A DNA stretch of 64,000 nt, taken from assembly GCF_900564155.1 (NCBI RefSeq), contig NZ_LS999839.1, forward strand, positions 5,701,097 through 5,765,096. Reading direction: 5' to 3'. The notes under the pieces are model-generated. The model made no database searches, was not told where the DNA came from, and saw nothing but the letters and a program-made list of their open reading frames with translations. Position numbers and translations under genes: made by a program. This stretch comes from Pedobacter schmidteae. Its GTDB lineage: Bacteria; Bacteroidota; Bacteroidia; Sphingobacteriales; Sphingobacteriaceae. Positions 18,944 to 28,177 of the stretch are shown piece after piece; position 1 is the stretch's first letter, and each line of letters begins with the position of its first letter.

Positions 18944-19528
18944 TTAGTAGAAATAATACAACAGCAGATACAAAATGTATTTGCTATCGATATGTAATTT
19001 TAAGAAAGCCATTGCCCTGTAAACCTGGTTTTCAACCGTTCTAACAGAAATATTTAGTTTTTTGGCAATTTCTTCATAACTCAACCCCTCAACCCTGCTC
19101 ATGGTAAATACCAGTCGCCGCTGGTCGGGCATCTGGCCAATAAGTTGATCAATCTGTTCCTGAAGCTCATTAAACATCAGGTTATTCCATGTGGTATCAT
19201 CCTGTTCACTTAACTTATAGGAAGACCATTCGGCACATAACTTCTCCAGTTTTCTTTTTCTCAACTGGTCATAAATTATGTTAACTGCAATTTTATAAAT
19301 AAAAGCCTTAACATTCCTCGATTCATCGATGTACTCAAATTGATTCCACAACTTTATAAAAACATCCTGAACCAGCTCTTCAGTATCATGTACGGACTTT
19401 AAGTAGGACATGCCAAATGAATAAATTTTTGGGCCATAAAGCTTAAACAGCGCTTTAAACGCTTCGTTCCTTTCTTTTTCATTTCTCTTATCAGCAGAAA
19501 GAAAACTAATCTTAGGCCCCGTATTCAA
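18944..19528 (-). CDS. ECF RNA polymerase sigma factor (locus 2)
   Basis: 194 residues with intact region 2 (KLYGPKIYSFGMSYLKSVHD, then EELVQDVFIKLWNQFEYI, then KAFIYKIAVNIIYDQLRKRK) and region 4 (GQMPDQRRLVFTMSRVEGLS, then YEEIAKKLNISVRTVENQVY). It ends in a strikingly hydrophobic, tyrosine-rich tail, ILYLLLYYFY. It opens locus 2 and is separated from locus 3 by the terminator at 19601 and the inverted-repeat region after it. The target is presumably the SusC/SusD promoter of locus 2. Confidence 0.92.
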   Translation of the reverse strand: MNTGPKISFLSADKRNEKERNEAFKALFKLYGPKIYSFGMSYLKSVHDTEELVQDVFIKLWNQFEYIDESRNVKAFIYKIAVNIIYDQLRKRKLEKLCAEWSSYKLSEQDDTTWNNLMFNELQEQIDQLIGQMPDQRRLVFTMSRVEGLSYEEIAKKLNISVRTVENQVYRAMAFLKLHIDSKYILYLLLYYFY

Positions 19529-19600
19529 CTTAAATTCAATTTGGTTTTAGTTGGAAAGATACACAAGTGCCTCAATAATGCAAAAATATTTCTCTTAAAA

Positions 19601-19630
19601 GCCCCGCTTAGTTTAATAACTAAGCGGGGC
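19601..19630 (-). terminator. Strong terminator at the end of locus 3
   Basis: A perfect 13-bp stem (GCCCCGCTTAGTT at 19601-19613, complement at 19618-19630) with a TAAT loop is followed on the minus strand by TTTTAAGAG. It lies downstream of the TlpA gene ending at 19812 and upstream of the locus 2 sigma gene. Confidence 0.8.
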
Positions 19631-19702
19631 TCTTCATATCAATACCAATCTGCCACCGGTACTCCTGTTGTAATTAATATTTCTTCACAAAGTTGACGAT
19701 TC

Positions 19703-19783
19703 TTCACACCTTCTTCACACCTCCTTCACACAAAACCCACAAAAGGGTACTTTTTTGTGAAGGATATGTGGAGATGGTGTGAA
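19703..19783. repeat. TTCACAC repeat cluster forming an extended imperfect inverted repeat
   Basis: TTCTTCACAC-type units recur at 19681, 19700, 19711 and 19723. The first half pairs with the second: TTCACACC (19703-19710) with GGTGTGAA (19776-19783), TCCTTCACA (19722-19730) with TGTGAAGGA (19756-19764), and an inner ACCC/GGGT hairpin at 19735-19748. It lies between the TlpA stop codon and the terminator at 19601, so it would be in the 3' untranslated part of the locus 3 transcript. The function is unknown. Confidence 0.6.
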
Positions 19784-19811
19784 CTATGTGAGGAAAAGGT
19801 ATCCGGAAGTT

Positions 19812-20945
19812 TTATTTTATAAAAGCACCAATTTTCTTGTTCACATCTTCTCCCCTCAGGTCTTTCGCAATAATGACACCTTCAGGATTAACCAGAAAAT
19901 TCTGTGGAATGGCCGAGATGCCATATTTAACAGCCAATTCACTCTTAAAGCCTTTCAGGTCACTTACCTGTATCCAGGGCATCCCATCTTGTTTTACAGC
20001 ATTTAACCATGCTGCTTTTGTTTCATCCAGAGAAACACCCACTACTTCAAATTTTTTGTTTTTTAGCTCATTATAAGCTTTCAACAAATGAGGATTCTCT
20101 GCACGGCATGGCCCGCACCAGCTGGCCCAAAAATCAACCAATACATATTTACCTTTTAATGAAGACAGTTTAAATTCATTGCCCTTATCATCGGTTTGGG
20201 TAAAATCTACGGTCTTTCCTATGGCTATCTGTTTTGCCTTATCATATTTTGCGGTCAATGCTTGCCCGGTGAAGCTGCCCAGTACTCGTTTACTTAACGG
20301 CTTATAATAAGCCTCAAAAACTTTTGGATCAATTACGGCAGTCTTTTCTGAAGCAATGAGGTCAAGGGCTACATAAGAATCGGGGTGACTAAAGATAAAA
20401 GAATCCAATGCAGCTTCAATTTTTGCATGTACCGGCCTCGCTTCTGCCTGGATTTTTTTGATCTCAACTGTATCTTTTACTTTAGCGTAATAAACTTTGC
20501 TGAAGCGTTGGGTAATTTCCCTGAACTGCGCCAGTAATGCTTCCGACTTAGAGGTCCATAGCAGAAAATCGCTTTGCGCAGCAGTGCCCGTAATGTTTGC
20601 TTTGGATATATTTCCGTCGCCTGTTACTTTATACTTTCCTTTTTCCAGGTAAAATTCTTTATATCCCTCGCCTCCTCTTCGCACTGAGGTATCTTTTTTC
20701 AACGGTACCAGGCTCAGGTAAGCCCTGTTACCAAAAGCAGTAGTCCCATTGAGCACAAATTTGCCATTTTTGACTAATGCAGAGTCTTTAGCATCTTTGC
20801 CTTCGCTATTCTTATAGCTTAATATCACTTTTTTATCGCTCCCTATACCAGAAAAGTTTCCCGAAATTTCAAATTTATCCTGTGCCATGCTTAAACTTGC
20901 AGGAAACAACAACAGGGCTCCGATAATTATTTTAAGGTTCATCAT
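19812..20945 (-). CDS. TlpA-family thioredoxin with DUF4369 (second copy, locus 3)
   Basis: 377 residues. A cleavable signal peptide (LLLFPASLSMAQ) is followed by DUF4369 (about 22-120, FEISGNFSGIGSDKKVILSY), a helical linker and a C-terminal thioredoxin-like domain. The active site is WCGPC with cysteines at 277 and 280, and the cis-proline segment is ISAIPQNFLV. It should act in the periplasm as a disulfide reductase or oxidoreductase. It lies 11 bases after a close paralogue; the two share nearly the same residues around the active site (KYVLVDFWASWCGPCRAENP), so they arose by tandem duplication. Placement at the end of a SusC/SusD operon suggests redox processing of the imported ligand or of partner proteins, which is an inference. 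Confidence 0.9.
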   Translation of the reverse strand: MMNLKIIIGALLLFPASLSMAQDKFEISGNFSGIGSDKKVILSYKNSEGKDAKDSALVKNGKFVLNGTTAFGNRAYLSLVPLKKDTSVRRGGEGYKEFYLEKGKYKVTGDGNISKANITGTAAQSDFLLWTSKSEALLAQFREITQRFSKVYYAKVKDTVEIKKIQAEARPVHAKIEAALDSFIFSHPDSYVALDLIASEKTAVIDPKVFEAYYKPLSKRVLGSFTGQALTAKYDKAKQIAIGKTVDFTQTDDKGNEFKLSSLKGKYVLVDFWASWCGPCRAENPHLLKAYNELKNKKFEVVGVSLDETKAAWLNAVKQDGMPWIQVSDLKGFKSELAVKYGISAIPQNFLVNPEGVIIAKDLRGEDVNKKIGAFIK

Positions 20946-20956
20946 GTATTTTTATG

Positions 20957-22093
20957 TTACTTAATCAATTCAGCTAATTTTTTTGTCAGCGCTTCTCCCC
21001 TCAGGTTTTTGGCGATGATTACACCTTGCGGATTAATAAGCAGATTTTGCGGAACGGAATTGATGCCATACATAACTGCCACTTCATTTTTCCAGCCTTT
21101 CAGGTCACTTACATGAATCCATGGCAAACCATCTTTTTTAACCGCCTCTGCCCAGGCCGCTTTACCTCCTGGATAATCAAGTGATACGCCTACGATTTCA
21201 AAATTCTTGCCTTTCAATTCATTGTATGCTTTTACCACATTGGGATTCTCGGCCCTGCAGGGTCCACACCAACTGGCCCAAAAATCAACCAGTACATATT
21301 TACCTCTTAATGAAGAAAGGGTAAATGGATTACCATTTAAATCATTTTGAGTAAAATCTGTGGCTTTAGCCCCAGTTTGACGACGTCTGCCAATTTCAAT
21401 TTTTTCCGCGGTACGCTGTCCGAGCGGAGAAGATCTGAGTTCTGCAGAAAAACGCCTGAAAAGCGGTTCTACTTTTGCAACTTCGAAATGACTATCCAGC
21501 ACATACATATTGAACGTGTACAGCCCCATAAAGGTGTTTAAATGGCTTTCTGCAAACTTCAGGCTGATATCCTTGTTTTTAGCCACTAACTTTTGAATGC
21601 TGTCGCCCGCCATTTTACGTTCTTCCAAAGATTTGATATAGGATCCGTCGGCGGCTTTCTTCCCAAATTCATCTTGCACTTTGATAATCTTAGCCGTAAC
21701 GGGCTTAATCATGGCTTCCCGCTCTTCGTTTTCACGGTTGGCAACCGAACCGGTAATTTTAGCATTGCTAATCAAATCTGTTCCAACCATGGTAATCTTC
21801 GAGTTCTCGATAAAAAAACCTTGAGAATCGCGAGGATTTCCCAAAGCCGACTCACCGAAATGTCTAACCGTTAAAATGGCATTTTGAGGTTCATTAACAC
21901 TTCCGGTAAATTGAAACGCTCCACTCTTTATTTCAGTCGAATCGACTTCTTTCCAGGCATTGTTTTTTAAAAGAACAAGGTAAGCTTTAGCCTGGCCTTT
22001 AATGGCCGGTAATTTTCCTTGTATGGTATAGCTTTTTTGAGCTGCTGCCATAAAGGGCAGCAGCATCAAAATTGGAATCAATGATTTTTTCAT
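20957..22093 (-). CDS. TlpA-family thioredoxin with DUF4369 (first copy, locus 3)
   Basis: 378 residues. A signal peptide (ILMLLPFMAAAQ) is followed by DUF4369 at about 21-120 (YTIQGKLPAIKGQAKAYLVL), a helical middle part and a thioredoxin-like domain from about 240. The CGPC active site has cysteines at 276 and 279, and the cis-proline segment is INSVPQNLLI. It is paralogous to the next gene, but the DUF4369 and helical parts have diverged much more than the thioredoxin part, which suggests that the N-terminal region carries partner specificity. It is encoded 35 bases after the discoidin lipoprotein in the same operon. Confidence 0.9.
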   Translation of the reverse strand: MKKSLIPILMLLPFMAAAQKSYTIQGKLPAIKGQAKAYLVLLKNNAWKEVDSTEIKSGAFQFTGSVNEPQNAILTVRHFGESALGNPRDSQGFFIENSKITMVGTDLISNAKITGSVANRENEEREAMIKPVTAKIIKVQDEFGKKAADGSYIKSLEERKMAGDSIQKLVAKNKDISLKFAESHLNTFMGLYTFNMYVLDSHFEVAKVEPLFRRFSAELRSSPLGQRTAEKIEIGRRRQTGAKATDFTQNDLNGNPFTLSSLRGKYVLVDFWASWCGPCRAENPNVVKAYNELKGKNFEIVGVSLDYPGGKAAWAEAVKKDGLPWIHVSDLKGWKNEVAVMYGINSVPQNLLINPQGVIIAKNLRGEALTKKLAELIK

Positions 22094-22128
22094 TATTGTG
22101 TTATTTATCGATTATAAGTTGTTTACAA

Positions 22129-23100
22129 TTAGTTCCTCAACAAAATTCCACCTACAAAACCTATATTGTAAACAATCGTTGCCGATACATTGTAAGGCGT
22201 TGCAGTCAAAATGGTAAAGCGCAGATATCTGGCAGTGGTTAACGAAGGCATATTTATAGTCTGCCTTTTTAATGTATTGTTGACATCTATTGCATACGTA
22301 CCCTTGTCTACCCAGTTAATGTTATCCGAACTTGTTTCCACTTTAGCAGAGGTGGTATAACCACCAACAGCTGCTGTTATGCCAGTTGGAAAGAAATAGT
22401 CAAATGACGGGAAAGTAACATTTCGCCCAAAATCAATACTCAACCACTGTGGTAAAGCTACCGTATTAGAACTTGCCCAAAAAGTTGTACCAGTAGTGGC
22501 ATCTATTGCTCTGGCAGGTACATTCACCCCCAGTGTGGACGATGCAGTGGCTACCAGGGTATATCCTGTATGGTCAATATAGGTAGCATCCCCTGTTTTA
22601 AAAACATAGTAAATTAACTTGCGTGTTTTTGGGTCCTGCATTTGCCCATCTACGGAGGAAATCACCAGCGGAAGCACATAAGTACTGTGTGCTTTTAACG
22701 AGGTGAGCACGCGAAAGTTTAGCACACCTGCTTCTGAAATGTTAGCACCAGCAGGAATGGTTACATTTGGTTTGTAATAAAGATAGGCTGTAGTAGGCAG
22801 TAACAGGGCACCAGCTCCATACTTTTGCCTATAATCAACAATCTTAGCTGTATCTGTTGCAAAAGTTACCTGATGTACATCCGTAGAAGTTTCACCCTGT
22901 AAGGTTGCTTTCATCTCCAGGCTAATTAAGGCCTCATTCCTAATGTCCAGATCCCTTACCACAACATCTGTCGATGCGGGCACGTCAAAGGCCACACGCC
23001 CTTCAGCCAGGGGCTCAGGGGCAGTTTTGTCTTTTTTACAAGACATAAACAATATCACAATCGTGCATATTGCTAATATATTTAACTTATAGGTCTTCAT
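22129..23100 (-). CDS. DUF1735 plus F5/8 type C (discoidin) lipoprotein (locus 3)
   Basis: 323 residues. A lipoprotein signal (lipobox ILFMSC) is followed by DUF1735 at about 35-170 (EGRVAFDVPASTDVVVRDLD, then LLPTTAYLYYKPNVTIPAGA, then TYVLPLVISSVDG). A C-terminal F5/8 discoidin-like sandwich at about 180-315 has WASSNTVALPQWLSIDFGRN, then VETSSDNINWVDKGTY, then ARYLRFTI. Discoidin modules bind glycans or other surface ligands, and DUF1735 is a common spacer in Sus-locus surface binding proteins. It is placed 16 bases after SusD, so it is probably the accessory surface binder of locus 3. No catalytic residues are seen. Confidence 0.85.
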   Translation of the reverse strand: MKTYKLNILAICTIVILFMSCKKDKTAPEPLAEGRVAFDVPASTDVVVRDLDIRNEALISLEMKATLQGETSTDVHQVTFATDTAKIVDYRQKYGAGALLLPTTAYLYYKPNVTIPAGANISEAGVLNFRVLTSLKAHSTYVLPLVISSVDGQMQDPKTRKLIYYVFKTGDATYIDHTGYTLVATASSTLGVNVPARAIDATTGTTFWASSNTVALPQWLSIDFGRNVTFPSFDYFFPTGITAAVGGYTTSAKVETSSDNINWVDKGTYAIDVNNTLKRQTINMPSLTTARYLRFTILTATPYNVSATIVYNIGFVGGILLRN

Positions 23101-23116
23101 CTTCTAAATTTTATAT

Positions 23117-24487
23117 CTATGGATTCTGTATCATGTCAGGATTAAAAGCCATCACCTGTACCGGTATTTGCAGCGTATATTTGCTACTGTGTGGTTCAAG
23201 TGTTGCCACTACTACATTCTGTGCAGTTGTACGGGTAATTGTTGACATTCTGTTCTCTGTATCCAGTCTTCTCATATCGAACCAGCGTAAACCATGGAAA
23301 GGCAATTCCCGCCTTCTTTCTGCCAATACTTCGTTCAATATGTCAATCTGATTGCCGGAATTAAAATCTCTGCTTGTTACTGGTGTACCAGTATATCGAT
23401 TCCTACGTACCTGATTCAGGTGATCAAGAGCTGTCGTAAGGCTATTTGCCCGTGCAGCGCACTCGGCGGCAATCAAACGCATCTCCTGCACAGTTGTGCC
23501 GGTGTTTGTTAGTGCAAAAACGGGGGTAACATTTTGAGCATTAAACTGCGTCGCTCCTCTTACGTTACTGGACCAATTGACATACAAAACGGTTCTCCTC
23601 GCATCATTGTTGGCAAACGTACTTTTGAGTTCTGCAGTTAATGACAATCCAGCAGCAGCAGTTGACCTCCCGTAAATTACGTCGGGATGTGACACCACAT
23701 TTCTATTGGTCGGAAAAGTTGCAGCATTGGTGAAATCAATCATCGTTGCACGGGTATTGGCTAGCGCCAGCTCAGCATAACGTTGCGCTTCACTATATTC
23801 CCTCCTGTATAAATAAACCCGTGCCAGTACACTATATGCCGCAGCTTTCGAGCCCCGAAATCTTGCATTGCTGTTATCAACGGGAAGATTAGGAATAGCT
23901 TCATTGATATCGTCAATGATGTGTTGGTAAATTTCAGCTGTGGTACTTCTGTTTGGTGCCTTTTGACTTACATTGTCCGAAGTAACAAAAGGTACCGCCA
24001 GGTCGGTTGCAGCGGTTGCTGCATCGTATGGCTTGGCATATTCATTAACCAGGTAGAAATAAGAATGTGCACGGCCTAATAAGGCCTCGGCCCTGATACT
24101 ATTTTTTTGCGATACAGTACCGCCTTGCGCAGCGTCGATACCCAATAATACAGTATTGAACAGGCTAATCCTTTTATAGTGCTCGCCCCATAAATAGGTG
24201 AACGATGTCACATCAGTTGTAAACTGAGGTGCCCAGGTATAAATCAGATCACCCAAGGTGATAGGCGGATTACCAACGGTTACAAAATCAACATTGTCCG
24301 TCATGTAGTTCAATATATTACTCTCCGTTTCAGAAGTGAGCGCAATGCTATTCAACCAGAGATCAAAGTCATTCGTTGTTTTCAGCAATTGCTTGCCCTT
24401 TGGCTCAACATCCAGATATTTGTCGCAACCGCTAAATACCATACAGCAAATAAGCAATTGGGCGGCTATATATTTAAATTTCTTCAT
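23117..24487 (-). CDS. SusD/RagB-family outer-membrane lipoprotein (locus 3)
   Basis: 456 residues, short for the family. The lipoprotein signal ends CCMVFSGC. The N-terminal CDKYLDVEPKGKQLLKTTND, the helical LGRAHSYFYLVNEYAKPYDA and KAAAYSVLARVYLYRREYSE, and the C-terminal ERRRELPFHGLRWFDMRRLD are typical SusD_RagB and SusD-like_3 features. It is encoded 11 bases after SusC. Together they would form the capture and import complex of locus 3. The ligand may not be a glycan, since no CAZyme is in the operon. Confidence 0.92.
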   Translation of the reverse strand: MKKFKYIAAQLLICCMVFSGCDKYLDVEPKGKQLLKTTNDFDLWLNSIALTSETESNILNYMTDNVDFVTVGNPPITLGDLIYTWAPQFTTDVTSFTYLWGEHYKRISLFNTVLLGIDAAQGGTVSQKNSIRAEALLGRAHSYFYLVNEYAKPYDAATAATDLAVPFVTSDNVSQKAPNRSTTAEIYQHIIDDINEAIPNLPVDNSNARFRGSKAAAYSVLARVYLYRREYSEAQRYAELALANTRATMIDFTNAATFPTNRNVVSHPDVIYGRSTAAAGLSLTAELKSTFANNDARRTVLYVNWSSNVRGATQFNAQNVTPVFALTNTGTTVQEMRLIAAECAARANSLTTALDHLNQVRRNRYTGTPVTSRDFNSGNQIDILNEVLAERRRELPFHGLRWFDMRRLDTENRMSTITRTTAQNVVVATLEPHSSKYTLQIPVQVMAFNPDMIQNP

Positions 24488-24498
24488 TGTTGTAAATT

Positions 24499-27400
24499 TT
24501 AGAAGTTGGTAAACAAACCTAGTGTGTACGTAGGAGTTAAATAAGATTTTGCATAACTTCCTGTTGCCATACTAAAGTTATAACGGTTAAAGCCTACCGT
24601 GTACAGGTTAGAGGCCTGGGCTTTGATCTCGAAGTTCTTGAATCCTGCCTTTTTTATGAAATTCACGTCATTCAACCGATAAGAAACCGTAAGATCACCA
24701 AGTGTCATGTAATCACCGTCCACTACATAGTTGCTGTTATAGCGGTAAGCCCATGATGGATTTGTAGCATTCAGGTCAACCAGGTTTGGAATATCTGTTT
24801 TCAACTCATCACCCGGAACTCTCCAAAAGTTATTAGAGCCCGGCAAAGGTCTAATATCTGCAGGAGTAGGCCTTGGTACCCTTACCTTAAAACCACCGTA
24901 ATAATTAATCATTGCAAAGAAGTAAAAATTGCCGACATCAACCCGGTTACTTAATCCAGCATTAATAGTTGGAATAGTAGTTCCGGAGTACTGCACCAAT
25001 CCCGATTCCTTACTTGACATTGCAGTAGCTATAGGCGTTCCTGTATTACTGGTATTAACCACATATTGTACCCCGCTAGGGTCTACAACAATCGGATGTC
25101 CCTCATTATTCAACCCAATGGTATTGTAGGAAAACATAGACCCAACAGGATAACCACTTACATAACCCAGTACATCAAGGGTTATCGGATCGTACCGGCC
25201 CGTTCTAAAAACGTCCAGTACTTTACTGTTATTTTTGGCAATCACCAGGCCTGTATTCCAATTAAAGTTTCTATTGGATATCCAATCCGATTTCAGGCTA
25301 AACTCTAATCCATTATTTCTGATGGTGGCATAATTGATTAAGGCAGAGCTGGCACCAAGCGTTGGGTCGATGGTAGAATTTCCCATCACATCAGTCGTTT
25401 TTTTGGTATAATAATCGAAACTCCCTGTGATGTTCTTAAAAACATTAAAATCAAGTCCCAGATTAAAGTTCTCTGTTGTTTCCCAACGAAGACCGGTATT
25501 GGCATTGGATAATAACGTTAGCGATTGAAGTGTAGGAGTATTGGCTGCATTATTTTCAGCCCTGGCAATTACCTGAGGAAGCGAAAGTTTGGCTACATTT
25601 CCATTAAAACCAAATGCACTACGCAGTTTCAACTGGTGAAGCCAGTTGAAGCCCTTCATAAATTCCTCCCTGTGGATGTTCCAGGCAGCACCTAACGACC
25701 ACAAGGGTTTGTACTTATATTTTGGATCACTACCAAAAAGATTTGACTGGTCTATGCGGATACTTCCTGATAAGGAATAGGTATCTTTAAAGGAATAGAC
25801 AACATTAGAAAATGCCGACAAGTACCTGTCTTCACTATAAATCTGGTTAAAATAATTATTTAAAGCCCCAAGGGTTGGTCCAGTAACAATAGTACCCCTA
25901 ACTGCTGCGTCACCATTAATGATTGCAGCATAATCAACCGGTTGGTGCAGTAAACTCTGGTCGTTATAGCCAAAATAGGAAGCTAAATTACCTTTATTTA
26001 AAACGCTACGTATTTCGGCACCTGCGATGGCATTTAACGAATGGTCACCAATTCTTTTATTATAATTTAGTTGTGCACGGGCTGTATAACCAGTAGATGT
26101 GGTATTCTGCTGACGCAGGAAATCTCCATCAGGAATATTTCTTTTGAATACTAAGGAAGGATTAGCTGTAGTCGGCGTAACGGTATAGGTATTTACCATG
26201 CCATTCACTTCATTAGAGCCCTGGGCAGCCAGATGCCGGAATTCTGTACGGGATGTTTCATATACCCCGCCAAACAAAAGATTAAAGCCTTTTCCAATGT
26301 CGTAGGTAAAATTGGCAATGGCCTTATTATTCAAGGTCCGTGTCTTATCACTTACTTTATACGCTTCAATCAGCGGATAATAATTTTGATCTAACAAACC
26401 TTGCGACATCACATAGCTATTAAACACTGGTGCAAAGCTTTTTGAAATGATGGGCGCTGGATTGCCGTTTACATCATCATAGCGCTCATAACCCGCATAT
26501 TCGGCAACTCCAGGTATAGGTGCGCCATTGATGCGTTGTTCCTGATATTCTGTTGTAAGTTCTAAGCTTAATCGTTTGGCTAGTTTAAGCGTGGTACGAC
26601 CAGTCAATTGAAACTTGCTGTTGTCATTCAGTATTTTATTATCGCGATTACCGGTATAATTGGCTGTGATGTAATACAGTGCATTTGGCACACCACCTGA
26701 AATGTTCAAGGTATTGGTTTGCATCAGTGCCGTCCTTTGGAACAAGCGACGGTAATCGTCCAGATTATCGTAGTTAGCCAGTTCAGCAAAAGAACTTTCG
26801 GCCTGCTCGGGGGTAATCATGCCGCCGGCAAGTTGGGCCTGGATAAAGAAAGGAATGGAACGTCGTATACTGCCTACTCCCGGGTTAAACAAAGTTGACC
26901 ATGTGGATGGTACAATAATGAGCGATTGCCTTTCCCTGATGTAATTGGCATTGATGCCAGATGCTTCTGGATCCCAACGATAGCGGCTATAATTTTCCGC
27001 TGGTGTTAGTCCCAAGGTAGTTCTGAAACTGAACTGAGCAGCCCCAGGACTCGCCTGCTTTCTCTCAATAATAATTACTCCATTAGATGCCCTTACCCCA
27101 TATACTGTAGCGGAGGCCGCATCTTTAAGGATGGTAACCGACTTGATCTCATTTGGATCTATCATATCCAACGTCAATTCTGTTGGATAACCATCCACTA
27201 CAATCAACGGACTTTGGTTGGCTGACATCGTGGAGATACCACGGATATTAAATAAAGGCCTGGTAGTTTCGCCAACACCGGGTGTGGTACTGGTAAATTG
27301 CACAGCGTTATTAATCATCAATCCCGGTAAACGGTTTACCAGTCCATCCAGGAAATTAGAACTTACCCTTGATTCATATTCTTTTGTACCGATTTGCGCA

Positions 27401-28101
27401 ACCGCACCTGTACTTTGTTCAGGTTTAATACGTTGATATCCGGTGTTTACCGTCACTGCAACTTCTTCCAGATTGCCCACAGCAACTTCCATCCGGATGC
27501 TCCCAAGATCTCTGGAAGCGGTTAGCTCTTTTGTCTTATACCCCGTATAGCTAATAATAACCGTGGCATCTTCTTCAACATTTTGTAGCAGGAAAGAGCC
27601 ATCTGCCCCCGTCCTTACGCCTTGTTTCCGTCCCTTAACAGTCACGGTAGCACCCGGTAACGGACCACCGGAGTTATCCACAACCCGGCCACGTACATCA
27701 ATGTTTACAAAAACAGCACGAAGGTTATCTATAAAAGAAGGTTTGGCAGGTTCTATTACAATAAATTTGTCCTTAACCGAATAGTTGAGGTTTTGGTTAC
27801 TGAAAAGCACCTTAAGGACTTCTTCCAGTTCAACATTTTTAAGATTAATGGTTACCTTCTTTGCATTTTCTACTTCTTTTGTGTTAAAAACAAAGTCGTA
27901 TCCGGTTTGCAATCGTATTTTATTAATTACATTTCCAAGAGAAGCACCTTTTTCATTTAAAGTGACCTTCTGGGCATACCCAGCAGCACTTGCCTGAATC
28001 AAAAAGGCGGTCATTAGTACTATGATTAACTTCATAATCAATAGGAGTTTGGCTGGCAGCCACTTAAACGGCTTACCACAGTTTAAAGCATCGTTGTCCA
28101 T
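24499..28101 (-). CDS. SusC/RagA-family TonB-dependent transporter with STN domain (locus 3)
   Basis: 1200 residues. A 22-residue extension precedes the signal core (MKLIIVLMTAFLIQASAAG). The STN domain (GNVINKIRLQTGYDFVFNTK, then YSVKDKFIVIEPA) is followed by a carboxypeptidase-regulatory-like domain (VRGRVVDNSGGPLPGATVTV), a plug (VNTGYQRIKPEQSTGAVAQ, then SPLIVVDGYPTELTLDMIDP) and a barrel ending YTLGLFTNF. The plug departs from the usual motif: GVIIIERKQ stands where most members have GVILITTKKG, and TGYQRI replaces VVGYG. This subgroup is often found with TlpA and discoidin lipoproteins rather than glycosidases, as here. Confidence 0.93.
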   Translation of the reverse strand: MDNDALNCGKPFKWLPAKLLLIMKLIIVLMTAFLIQASAAGYAQKVTLNEKGASLGNVINKIRLQTGYDFVFNTKEVENAKKVTINLKNVELEEVLKVLFSNQNLNYSVKDKFIVIEPAKPSFIDNLRAVFVNIDVRGRVVDNSGGPLPGATVTVKGRKQGVRTGADGSFLLQNVEEDATVIISYTGYKTKELTASRDLGSIRMEVAVGNLEEVAVTVNTGYQRIKPEQSTGAVAQIGTKEYESRVSSNFLDGLVNRLPGLMINNAVQFTSTTPGVGETTRPLFNIRGISTMSANQSPLIVVDGYPTELTLDMIDPNEIKSVTILKDAASATVYGVRASNGVIIIERKQASPGAAQFSFRTTLGLTPAENYSRYRWDPEASGINANYIRERQSLIIVPSTWSTLFNPGVGSIRRSIPFFIQAQLAGGMITPEQAESSFAELANYDNLDDYRRLFQRTALMQTNTLNISGGVPNALYYITANYTGNRDNKILNDNSKFQLTGRTTLKLAKRLSLELTTEYQEQRINGAPIPGVAEYAGYERYDDVNGNPAPIISKSFAPVFNSYVMSQGLLDQNYYPLIEAYKVSDKTRTLNNKAIANFTYDIGKGFNLLFGGVYETSRTEFRHLAAQGSNEVNGMVNTYTVTPTTANPSLVFKRNIPDGDFLRQQNTTSTGYTARAQLNYNKRIGDHSLNAIAGAEIRSVLNKGNLASYFGYNDQSLLHQPVDYAAIINGDAAVRGTIVTGPTLGALNNYFNQIYSEDRYLSAFSNVVYSFKDTYSLSGSIRIDQSNLFGSDPKYKYKPLWSLGAAWNIHREEFMKGFNWLHQLKLRSAFGFNGNVAKLSLPQVIARAENNAANTPTLQSLTLLSNANTGLRWETTENFNLGLDFNVFKNITGSFDYYTKKTTDVMGNSTIDPTLGASSALINYATIRNNGLEFSLKSDWISNRNFNWNTGLVIAKNNSKVLDVFRTGRYDPITLDVLGYVSGYPVGSMFSYNTIGLNNEGHPIVVDPSGVQYVVNTSNTGTPIATAMSSKESGLVQYSGTTIPTINAGLSNRVDVGNFYFFAMINYYGGFKVRVPRPTPADIRPLPGSNNFWRVPGDELKTDIPNLVDLNATNPSWAYRYNSNYVVDGDYMTLGDLTVSYRLNDVNFIKKAGFKNFEIKAQASNLYTVGFNRYNFSMATGSYAKSYLTPTYTLGLFTNF

Positions 28102-28151
28102 ACTTCGTCATTGCTTTGTATTCAAACATAAGGGAGCCGACGATAGGCCTT

Positions 28152-28177
28152 CAATATTGCTTTGTTGCGCAATATTG
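28152..28177. repeat. Small inverted repeat upstream of susC, locus 3
   Basis: CAATATTGC (28152-28160) and GCAATATTG (28169-28177) form a 9-bp perfect palindrome with an 8-base spacer, in the 300-base gap between FecR and SusC. It directly overlaps the -33 to -7 region of the proposed antisense promoter, so it may be an operator as well as a hairpin. Confidence 0.5.

Noticed and set aside
19680-19800. CRISPR array in the TTCACAC repeat cluster
   Set aside because: Units are 10-11 bases with almost no spacers and are arranged as an inverted repeat; no cas genes are in the window.
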